Shown here: positions 34,122 to 41,016 of the stretch, in pieces
Layout: every line of letters starts with the position of its first letter
Position numbering within the stretch: the first letter of the stretch is position 1
Made by a program: the position numbers and the translations under genes
The notes under the pieces: model-generated
Database searches by the model: none
What the model was told of the DNA's origin: nothing
Seen by the model: the letters and a program-made list of their open reading frames with translations, nothing else
Virus record (IMG/VR): IMGVR_UViG_3300036827_000193
Location: 1 to 64,000 of that record
Length of the DNA: 64,000 nucleotides
Source: a virus
Direction: 5' to 3' (one strand)

Positions 34122-35963
34122 CTACCGCCGTGTTGCCGAGGCGCGCGCGAACGCCGCCGGTTTGCCAAGCCGCATGTAGTTGCCGAGGTCGGAACAGGTC
34201 AGCGACAGCGAGATGTAGCGGCCGGACACGCGATAATCGGTAATGCCGGCAGCGACGTCCGGGACGTCCTCGGTTTCCGTATCCATCGGCACCGTGTCGG
34301 TCAGGCGGTCATACGTCGTGACCGTCATCGCGATGGTGCCGCTCTGCTGGAAGAAGTCGGGGACGATGCCCTCGATGTCGAGGTTCTGCTGCCCTTCCTT
34401 GAGGGCGTACGGCGACAGCGACAACGTCCAGGTCAGCGGATTGCCGTTGTCGTCGAAAGTGTCGCCGATCGGGTCGTGGTTATAAAGGAAGCCATCATTG
34501 CCCGCCATGATCGGCGAAGTGTCGCCCTGCGTGAAGTGGCCGCCGCTCGCGCGCCCGGCGGTGACGCCGACGCTGGAATAGAAATTGGCAAGCCCGACCG
34601 ACCAGACCTGGTCGTTGATGTGGAAGATGACGTAATTGGTCGGGTTGACGCTGCCGGTGGTCGGGTAGAAGAACCAGATTTCGTGGTACTTCGGCACATA
34701 GATGGCCGAACACTGGAACGCCAGCGTATCGGGCAGCGCGTCGAACACGTATTTGCGGATGTCCTCGACGTTGGGCATCGGCGACACAGCGCCGTTGTAG
34801 ACATAGAAATTATCCGGCCCCTGCCAGTAGGCGAGGCCGTCGACCGTCACCGCGGCATTGGGCGAGATCAGGCCGCAGTCGCGGCCGGCAAGGCTCGAAT
34901 TGTAGACGAATTGCGAGCCGGTATATTGGAACAGGTAGGCCGCGCTGTCGCTCCACACCATGGAGATGAAGGGCGCGAGCGCGCGCCCGCCGACAAGCTT
35001 CGAGCCTTCCTGCAAGGTTCGCGAAAACGCGGTGTTGGCGGTTGCCGGCGTCCAGGTCGTGGGATCGTTCTGGCTGCAGACATTGACCACCATGGAATCG
35101 CACAGGCCGAAGATGAAGCGCTCCGGCGTGACGAACATGGCGCGGAAGTTGGTCGGCGCACCGTCGACCGGATTGCCGCCGAAGGTCGCGACCGCGCGCG
35201 GCCATGGCTCGGCCTGGGTCGGATCGAAGAACCACAGCGAGCCGCCGTTGTAGGTCGCAATCGCGACCTGCCCGAAGCGATCGAGCGACCACACGCGCGG
35301 TTCATAGAAGATGGTGGACGAGCCGCGTGCCGTGCCCCAGGTCCCGAGCCCCCACGGCCCCGAGCCCCAGCCCTGGCCGAACGAGCCGAGCTCGGTGCCG
35401 ACCGGGATCTCGTATTCGTAGGCGACCGCGGCACCGCCGCCGGCGCCGCTGCCGCTCGCCGTCGTCGTCGCGGTGACGGTGTAATTGTTGAGGTCGATCA
35501 CGGTCGCGACGATGAAGGTGCCGTTCATCGTCACGTTGTTGAACGTGGTCGCGCCCGAATAGATCGCGGTGTCGCCGACGTTGAGGCCGTGGGAGACGTG
35601 ATGCACCTCGACAGAAGCCGAGCCCGACGCGGTGGTGAACGGATTGGTGCCGAGCGTCCCGGTGGCCCGGAACGGCGTGATGTCGGTCAATGTGAAGCTT
35701 GAGTCGAAGGCATAGAGCTTGCGATAGGTGCCGCAGGCGACGTAGCCGTTCTGCAGGAAGTCCTGCCAGCACATGGTCGCGCGCGGCGTGCCAGACATCG
35801 CGCTCGAGCTGATGCGGATATTGCCGCCGATCTTCTGCGGCCGGCCGTGCACGAAGCGGATCTTGTCGAACGGCAGGATCCAGCGGCCCTCGGCGACGCG
35901 GTCGGATTCCGTGACCACGACACCCGGCGGCGGGTTGATCGGGATCGGCACCAGCGCAGACAT
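34122..35963 (-). CDS. Beta-propeller-like tail hub / DNA stabilisation protein (613 aa)
   Basis: The sequence is rich in Trp/Tyr/Phe-Gly strands (FGQGWGSGPWGLGTWG, RVWSLDRFGQVAIATYNGGS, WFFDPTQAEPWPRA, MVWSDSAAYLFQYTGS), as in the propeller-shaped tail hub proteins of podoviruses (P22 gp10 or T7 gp12 type). Residues about 101-195 are an inserted Thr/Gly-rich module (FTTASGSASVEVHHVSHG ... GSGAGGGAAVAYEYE) that also occurs in the adaptor protein upstream. It follows the collar fibre gene by two bases. It probably forms the tail tube below the portal. Confidence 0.65.
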   Translation of the reverse strand: MSALVPIPINPPPGVVVTESDRVAEGRWILPFDKIRFVHGRPQKIGGNIRISSSAMSGTPRATMCWQDFLQNGYVACGTYRKLYAFDSSFTLTDITPFRATGTLGTNPFTTASGSASVEVHHVSHGLNVGDTAIYSGATTFNNVTMNGTFIVATVIDLNNYTVTATTTASGSGAGGGAAVAYEYEIPVGTELGSFGQGWGSGPWGLGTWGTARGSSTIFYEPRVWSLDRFGQVAIATYNGGSLWFFDPTQAEPWPRAVATFGGNPVDGAPTNFRAMFVTPERFIFGLCDSMVVNVCSQNDPTTWTPATANTAFSRTLQEGSKLVGGRALAPFISMVWSDSAAYLFQYTGSQFVYNSSLAGRDCGLISPNAAVTVDGLAYWQGPDNFYVYNGAVSPMPNVEDIRKYVFDALPDTLAFQCSAIYVPKYHEIWFFYPTTGSVNPTNYVIFHINDQVWSVGLANFYSSVGVTAGRASGGHFTQGDTSPIMAGNDGFLYNHDPIGDTFDDNGNPLTWTLSLSPYALKEGQQNLDIEGIVPDFFQQSGTIAMTVTTYDRLTDTVPMDTETEDVPDVAAGITDYRVSGRYISLSLTCSDLGNYMRLGKPAAFARASATRR

Positions 35964-35965
35964 CG

Positions 35966-37432
35966 TCAGAACTTGATGATGAAATTGGTGACGCTGGTCG
36001 GCTGGGTGTTCTGGTGGGCCTGGTCGGAGCCGGCCGAGGCGGTGCTGCCGCTCAGCGTGCCGCTGGCGCTGCTGTTGGCGCTGATGCCGGTCAGGGCGGT
36101 GTTGGTCGCAACGTTGATGACCGATCCGCCGTTGCCGGAGTTGTTGAAGCCGGAAAAGCCGCTCGAGCCGCCGCCGGACGCATAAATGGCAACGGCGTTG
36201 TGCTGGTGGCCCGGGTCATTGATGCTGGTGCCGACGGCGATGCCGACGCTCAAGCCGACATTGCTGTGAACGTGCGCGGCCAACTGCGCGGTGACCAGCG
36301 TGACGGTCTGCGAGCCGCCCGAGGCATTGAGCGCGATGCCGTTGATGCCGGCGCCCGCTGTCGTCAGGCGGCCGGCTGCCGCGGAGCCGGCGACACCCAT
36401 GTTGTCACGCCCGGCGAGCGTGCGGCCCTTGCCATCGCCGAGCTGGAACGTGGTCGCGCCATCGCCATTGCCGTAGGGATAGGCGAGGAAGCTCTGCGCC
36501 GAGCCCGAGGAGGTCGCGTTGCCGCTGAGCGCCATCGAGGTCGCCGCGATCGAGGTGATGGTCAGCGCGTTGACGCCGGTGCCTTCGAGCACCGCGCCTT
36601 CGAGCCCGAGGTTGCGCAGGTCGACGGGGATGCTGGTGATGGTGTTGACGCCGAGCGCCACAGTGCCGGTGAAGGCGGCGCGCAGGGCTGCGAGCAGGTT
36701 CGGATATGTCGCGCGTGACACGATCTGGCCGTTGCGCCAGAGAAAGCCCGCCGGCAGCGCGACGCCGTCATAGGGCAGCACGGTTCCGGGCGGGATCAGC
36801 GCCACGCCGGCCTGCTGGAGCTGGTTGGGCGCCAGGATATTGACGATGCTCGGTGCGCTCGCGCCGGGCCCGGTGACCTGCAGCACGTCGCTGCCGTTGA
36901 TCGAGAGCCGGTAGTCCTGGGTGCCGTTGCGGTACCAGCCGGTGCCGGTCTCGTTGACGTTCGAATAGGCCGGCGCAGCGGCGCTGCCGTCCGGCATCTG
37001 CACCTGCTGGCTGTTGAACGGCGACACCACGATGGCGTCGGCGCCGTCGCACTGCACCAGTTGCCAGCCTGAATTCTGCGGGATGAGCACGCTCGCGCCA
37101 GATGGCGTCTTCATCGTCAGCGTGAAGGCGCCCGACGTTGCGTTGTTGACCCACCACCATTTGGTGAGGTTGGGCACCTTGACGATCTGGTTCGAGCCGA
37201 GCGCGCCGTTAAAGATCAGCGCCGCGTAGCGCGCCTGCGATGCCGCTGCCGGCGGCGGCGTGCCGGAGAGGTCGAGCGTGCCGCCGGTGATGCTTGAGGT
37301 CAGCGCATTGGCAATCGCGTCCTCGAAAATCTGGAACACGGCGCTGTTGGCGTTGGCGCCCCACGAATTATTATCATTGCCGGTGCCCATCAGCAGGACA
37401 CCGATCGTGCTGGAGAAGGTGTCTGCGGTCAT
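35966..37432 (-). CDS. Tail fibre with collar-type domain (488 aa)
   Basis: The N-terminal 110 residues (TFSSTIGVLLMGTGNDNNSW) resemble virion-attachment regions. The middle carries PGTVLPYDGVALPAGFLWRN and GRDNMGVAGSAAAGRLTT, the usual signature of phage tail collar domains. The C-terminal 130 residues include HVHSNV and the end QAHQNTQPTSVTNFIIKF, the classic collar fibre terminus. It overlaps the adaptor gene by four bases. Likely host-binding fibre or collar of the tail. Confidence 0.75.
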   Translation of the reverse strand: MTADTFSSTIGVLLMGTGNDNNSWGANANSAVFQIFEDAIANALTSSITGGTLDLSGTPPPAAASQARYAALIFNGALGSNQIVKVPNLTKWWWVNNATSGAFTLTMKTPSGASVLIPQNSGWQLVQCDGADAIVVSPFNSQQVQMPDGSAAAPAYSNVNETGTGWYRNGTQDYRLSINGSDVLQVTGPGASAPSIVNILAPNQLQQAGVALIPPGTVLPYDGVALPAGFLWRNGQIVSRATYPNLLAALRAAFTGTVALGVNTITSIPVDLRNLGLEGAVLEGTGVNALTITSIAATSMALSGNATSSGSAQSFLAYPYGNGDGATTFQLGDGKGRTLAGRDNMGVAGSAAAGRLTTAGAGINGIALNASGGSQTVTLVTAQLAAHVHSNVGLSVGIAVGTSINDPGHQHNAVAIYASGGGSSGFSGFNNSGNGGSVINVATNTALTGISANSSASGTLSGSTASAGSDQAHQNTQPTSVTNFIIKF

Positions 37433-38331
37433 GGGATTTCCGGATCAAGCTCGAGGCCGCGGTACTGCATGTCGTTCTCGGCGCTGATCTTCTCGATCAT
37501 CGCGACAAGCCGCGTGAATTGTTTCTGGTATTCCTCGCTGTCCTTCATGAAGTCGGCGGCTGCCGCGACGCAGGCGACGCGCATCAGGTTGGGATAGCGA
37601 TCGGTCAGGAAATTGCTCTCGTTCGAGGCCGAGAGCAGCGGCAGGCTCTGGTAGTATTGCAGCCGGCACAGCGAGGCCTGGAAGAACGCGGCATCGAAAT
37701 AAAGCCGCTCGTTCCAGATCCCGAAGTAGACCGGCGAGCCCGCCGTGAGCACGTCGCAGATGTAATTGACCGCAGCGCCGCCGCCGGTGCCCGAGCCGCT
37801 CGGCGCGCTGCCAAGGCTCGCGACGTCGATCGTGAAGGTGCTGGCGTCGAGGATTGCGGTAACCGGAAACGTGCCGGCTATGGTGACGCCGTTGAAGGCA
37901 GACGCGCCGCTGGTGTTGAACACCGAGTCCTGGGTGAAGCCATGCGCGGTGAGCGCCACCGTGACGGTGTACGAGCCGCTCGCCGTGGTGAACGGATCGG
38001 TGCCGAGCGTGCCCGAGGTCTCCGCATAGCTGCGGCTGTTCTGCAGCAGGCCTGAATCCTTGTGGCGGATGAAAGTGTTGAAACTCGACACGAAGATGCG
38101 GCCGATCGGATCGAGAAAGCGCGGCGGCAATGGCGTGTAGGAGCCGTTGACCGCCATCGCAAACTGCGTCGCCGTCATCATCTCGCGGCAGCGCATGCGG
38201 CCTTCGCCGTAGATCAGCGCCTGCGCCTCATCGACGATCACGGTGGGTTGCAGCTTGGAATAGTTGACCCATGACGCGATCGAGCCCGTCACGGACTTGT
38301 CCGCGACGAGGCTGGTGTATGTCATCGCCAT
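37429..38331 (-). CDS. Head-tail adaptor protein with inserted beta module (300 aa)
   Basis: The N- and C-terminal parts fit the helical podovirus adaptor family (gp11 of T7 or gp4 of P22 type): ASWVNYSKLQPTVIVDEAQA at the start and NLMRVACVAAAADFMKDSEE ... LVAMIEKISAEND at the end. Residues about 105-195 are an inserted Thr/Ser/Gly-rich beta module (FTTASGSYTVTVALTAHG ... GSGTGGGAAVNYICDV), nearly the same kind as that in the hub protein. The insertion makes the protein larger than usual. Confidence 0.6.
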   Translation of the reverse strand: MAMTYTSLVADKSVTGSIASWVNYSKLQPTVIVDEAQALIYGEGRMRCREMMTATQFAMAVNGSYTPLPPRFLDPIGRIFVSSFNTFIRHKDSGLLQNSRSYAETSGTLGTDPFTTASGSYTVTVALTAHGFTQDSVFNTSGASAFNGVTIAGTFPVTAILDASTFTIDVASLGSAPSGSGTGGGAAVNYICDVLTAGSPVYFGIWNERLYFDAAFFQASLCRLQYYQSLPLLSASNESNFLTDRYPNLMRVACVAAAADFMKDSEEYQKQFTRLVAMIEKISAENDMQYRGLELDPEIP

Positions 38332-38367
38332 GGCTCAACCTCCGCCGCGCGCGGCGCCGCAAACGGC

Positions 38368-38937
38368 TTACGACTGCGGCAGCAACCGCTTGAACTGCGG
38401 GCAGAGCTCGTCTTCGGGGATCAGCTTTTCGTCGCGCACCAGGTCCTCGATCAACGAGCGCATGAACTGGTCGCCGGCCGAATAGTTCTTGTGGTAGCGC
38501 TTCTTCGCCGCCATGCGCAGTTGGAACGGCTGGTATCTGACTTCGCCACGCAGAAAGGATTCGAAATTGACATCGTCCTCGGCGCTGCCGCCGCTGCCTT
38601 CGACCGGCTCGGCGAGCCCGTCATCCTCGACCGGCGCAAGGCTCGTTGCCGTGGCAAGACGGCTGCGCTTGGCGGCGAGATAGGCGCGCATCGATGTGTT
38701 GTAGAGCGGGTGATACTCGATCGGCTTGCCTTCGGGGCCCATGCCGATGAACTTGACGTCCTTGCCGTCGTCGGCGACGAGCTCGCCATTGCTGTCGAAC
38801 GGCAGCAGCACGGTGTCACGGCCGACCTTGCCGCCCTGCCAGAAATGCACGCGATAAAGCGGATCGTCCGGTGTGCGCTCGCCGCGGCATTCCCCGAATG
38901 GCCTGCTGCGATCAAGACGGATCAGGGTTTCACTCAT
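38368..38937 (-). CDS. Hypothetical phage structural protein (189 aa)
   Basis: The ATG at 38937 has GTGGAG upstream; longer forms would run through the opposite-strand HNH gene and are rejected. The protein has an N-terminal beta part (DPLYRVHFWQGGKVGRDTVL), an acidic linker (EGSGGSAEDDVNF) and a helical C-terminus (SLIEDLVRDEKLIPEDELC). The location, two genes after the capsid region and before the adaptor, suggests a head completion protein. Confidence 0.65.
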   Translation of the reverse strand: MSETLIRLDRSRPFGECRGERTPDDPLYRVHFWQGGKVGRDTVLLPFDSNGELVADDGKDVKFIGMGPEGKPIEYHPLYNTSMRAYLAAKRSRLATATSLAPVEDDGLAEPVEGSGGSAEDDVNFESFLRGEVRYQPFQLRMAAKKRYHKNYSAGDQFMRSLIEDLVRDEKLIPEDELCPQFKRLLPQS

Positions 38938-38970
38938 GAAGACTCCACTCTTTTCGGTTTGTGGTGTATG

Positions 38971-39014
38971 AAAAACATGCGGCCCCCAACGGCGCTTCAA
39001 CGCCGATGAGGGCC
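38971..39014 (-). terminator. Rho-independent-type hairpin before the 189-aa gene
   Basis: Read on the minus strand, a GC-rich hairpin (GGCCC...CGGCG/CGCCG...GGGCC) is followed by GCATGTTTTTC. It lies between the 103-aa gene and the 189-aa gene, next to the HNH gene start. It may limit read-through, or be a transcript-processing site. Confidence 0.5.
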
Positions 39015-39039
39015 TAACCTCGGTGCACGGAGCTAACCC

Positions 39040-39588
39040 ATGACCAAGGCTGACACAGCCTACATTAGATTCATTGACGCAGGGCGGCGGTTTAACCGCC
39101 TTACCGCCATCGAATTTGTCGGCTACGAAGCGACGCCGCGCAGAAAGCCGCTCTGGCGTTTTCGGTGTGACTGCGGGAACGAGTGCATCAGCCGCACCGA
39201 GAGCGTCAGAAGCGGGAATACAAAAAGCTGCGGATGTCAAAAGGTCGACAGCACTCGGAGGGTTGGCCATGCCAATTTTGTGCACGGCCAGAGCGACACG
39301 AGGATTTACCGAATCTGGCACGCCATGCTGCATCGCTGCAGCAACCCGAAGAATGAAAAATTTGAATACTATGGCGGTCGCGGAATTTCGGTTTGCCGCG
39401 AATGGCACTCAATCCACGATTTCAGAGATTGGGCGCTGGCCAATGGTTACGCCAAGAACCTCACGATCGACCGGTATCCCGACAAAGACGGAAACTACGA
39501 GCCCCGCAATTGCCGGTGGGTGACGATAGAAGAGCAGCAGACGAACCGCCGCCCGCGCCGCTGGTTGAAACGACCCCCCGTCGCGTGA
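39040..39588 (+). CDS. HNH-family homing-type endonuclease, antisense to late genes
   Basis: The ATG follows GGAG. The 182-residue protein has a zinc-ribbon-like part (RCDCGNECIS ... TKSCGCQK), the segment YRIWHAMLHRCSNPKN, EYYGGRGISVCREW, and YEPRNCRWVTIEEQQTNRR at the C-terminus. All of these line up with the protein at 15856-16482. It ends in a palindromic hairpin (39571-39598) that overlaps its stop and may end its transcript. It sits alone between two leftward structural genes and is probably a mobile free-standing endonuclease. Confidence 0.75.
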   Translation: MTKADTAYIRFIDAGRRFNRLTAIEFVGYEATPRRKPLWRFRCDCGNECISRTESVRSGNTKSCGCQKVDSTRRVGHANFVHGQSDTRIYRIWHAMLHRCSNPKNEKFEYYGGRGISVCREWHSIHDFRDWALANGYAKNLTIDRYPDKDGNYEPRNCRWVTIEEQQTNRRPRRWLKRPPVA

Positions 39589-39616
39589 CGAGGGGTCGCA
39601 TTCGCATTCACCCAAA

Positions 39617-39928
39617 TCAATGATTCGGGATGATCACATGGCGGACCTTGCCAGCAGCACCGACTTCCTCATTCACCGCCGAGGAGCCGGTCAGCGAGTG
39701 CTTGAGGTTGTCGACGCTGCCGCCGAAGCCGCCCTCGTCCTGCAGCGAGGTCTCGATGTCCATCGCCAGCTTGACGTTGTCCATCGCAAAGGCGGTCATG
39801 ATCGACTGGTCCGGACGATCGATCTTCTTGGAGACGATCTCGTTCGAGGGACCGCTGCCGCCGGTGAGCGCGTGGGAGATGAAGCCCTCCGCACCCTTCG
39901 CCGGACGGTCCTTGCCGTATTTGGCCAT
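39617..39928 (-). CDS. Hypothetical phage structural protein (103 aa)
   Basis: A small protein with a basic start (MAKYGKDRPAKGAEGF) and alternating polar helices (SIMTAFAMDNVKLAMDIETS, GSVDNLKHSLTGSS). It lies downstream of the capsid gene in the transcript. AGGAGG precedes its start. Not recognised; probably a minor virion protein. Confidence 0.65.
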   Translation of the reverse strand: MAKYGKDRPAKGAEGFISHALTGGSGPSNEIVSKKIDRPDQSIMTAFAMDNVKLAMDIETSLQDEGGFGGSVDNLKHSLTGSSAVNEEVGAAGKVRHVIIPNH

Positions 39929-39939
39929 GGTTGGCCTCC

Positions 39940-40170
39940 TTATTGTTCGAAGCTTTGGTCAGGCCCCTGATAGGCGTACCCATCGGTGCCGGCGACCAGC
40001 GGGGGATTGCCCTGCGCTTGCGGGTTGGCCTTCGACAGCAAACTGAAGCCATCGCGCCCGGCATCGCCGGATTCGATGTCGTTCTCGCCGTAGTTCGTGA
40101 GCGGACGCGGATCGACCAGTTTGACCGGATCGTTCCGTCGTGCCGTGCCAAAGAAAAAGCCACCGCGCAT
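39940..40170 (-). CDS. Small phage protein (76 aa)
   Basis: A 76-residue soluble protein with Gly/Asp/Asn-rich, largely disordered sequence (SGDAGRDGFSLLSKANPQAQ) and an aromatic N-terminus (MRGGFFFGTARRND). AGGGAGAA lies upstream of its ATG. It is part of the post-capsid gene group. No family recognised. Confidence 0.6.
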   Translation of the reverse strand: MRGGFFFGTARRNDPVKLVDPRPLTNYGENDIESGDAGRDGFSLLSKANPQAQGNPPLVAGTDGYAYQGPDQSFEQ

Positions 40171-40196
40171 GACGCAGTTCTCCCTTGCTGGAAAAT

Positions 40197-40225
40197 GAAA
40201 ACGGAGAGGCGCTCAGGCCTCTCCG
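40197..40225 (-). terminator. Hairpin with U-run after the 252-aa gene
   Basis: On the minus strand CGGAGAGGC and GCCTCTCCG form a perfect nine-pair stem, followed by TTTTC. It is the strongest intrinsic-terminator-like element of the late block and lies just after the stop of the decoration-like gene. Confidence 0.65.
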
Positions 40226-40242
40226 CCGTATGCGAGCGGGGC

Positions 40243-41001
40243 TTAGACCGTTTCCGGCCCGACCCACTGGACCTTGACGCGCGGGATGCCGCCGCCAGCG
40301 CCGGAGCCGGCGCCATTCGCCGCCAGCGTCACCACGACGACGAGCCACATGATGCCGCCGTTGGTGTAGGTGCCGGTGAAGGTCTTGGCGACCTCGATGT
40401 ACTGGAAGTTGGTATCGATCGCCGTGATGGCCATCAGGTTGGCGTTGGCGTTGGTGCCGCCGCCGACGATGCCCTGGGCCGAGACGAGTTGGCCCGTGAC
40501 AAGGTCCTTGAACGGCTGCTGGCCAGCCGCAAAGATGCGGCAGTGGCTGGAGTCGACACCCTGGACCACGGATGTGATCACCCAGCCGCTCGCCGGGATG
40601 CGGCCCGCCGGCACAACCGTGCCATAGGAGCCGCCGGCGATGCCCTTCGACGTCAGCGGTCCGCCGTCGAGGACGACGTGACCGGCGAAGTCGCTGAGCG
40701 CGCGCGGGGGATTACCCGTGATCGCTTCGGCGCTGGCGCGGTAGGGACCAACGCCATAGCCCGTTGCGGTCGCGGTGCCGAGCCGGTAGCGCCCGTAGGT
40801 GAAGTCACCCGACGAGATGCCAACCATGAGCTCGGGCACCGTGGTGGTGCCGACCATCGAGGTCGTGACATCGACCATCAGGTCGCGCACGAACCCGACT
40901 TTGCCGCGTGGGCCGACGATGTAGTGGACCACGCTTGCCGCAGCCCAGCCGGTCGATTCGGCCCACTGCTGCAGTTCGACGTCGGAGTTTTCGTATGCCA
41001 T
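40243..41001 (-). CDS. Head-associated virion protein (252 aa)
   Basis: The sequence is rich in beta strands and small residues (YRLGTATATGYGVGPYRAS, GGSYGTVVPAGRIPASGWVI) and ends with a hydrophobic strand and a glycine-rich linker (WLVVVVTLAANGAGSGAGGG). It starts 15 bp after the stop of the major capsid gene. Decoration or cement protein is the likely role, from position and composition only. Confidence 0.6.
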   Translation of the reverse strand: MAYENSDVELQQWAESTGWAAASVVHYIVGPRGKVGFVRDLMVDVTTSMVGTTTVPELMVGISSGDFTYGRYRLGTATATGYGVGPYRASAEAITGNPPRALSDFAGHVVLDGGPLTSKGIAGGSYGTVVPAGRIPASGWVITSVVQGVDSSHCRIFAAGQQPFKDLVTGQLVSAQGIVGGGTNANANLMAITAIDTNFQYIEVAKTFTGTYTNGGIMWLVVVVTLAANGAGSGAGGGIPRVKVQWVGPETV

Positions 41002-41016
41002 GTTCTGTTTCCTCCG

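Noticed and set aside
32201-35702. Long plus-strand frames over the tail genes (32201-33523 and 33558-35702)
   Set aside because: They are Arg-rich complements of well-supported minus-strand structural genes.
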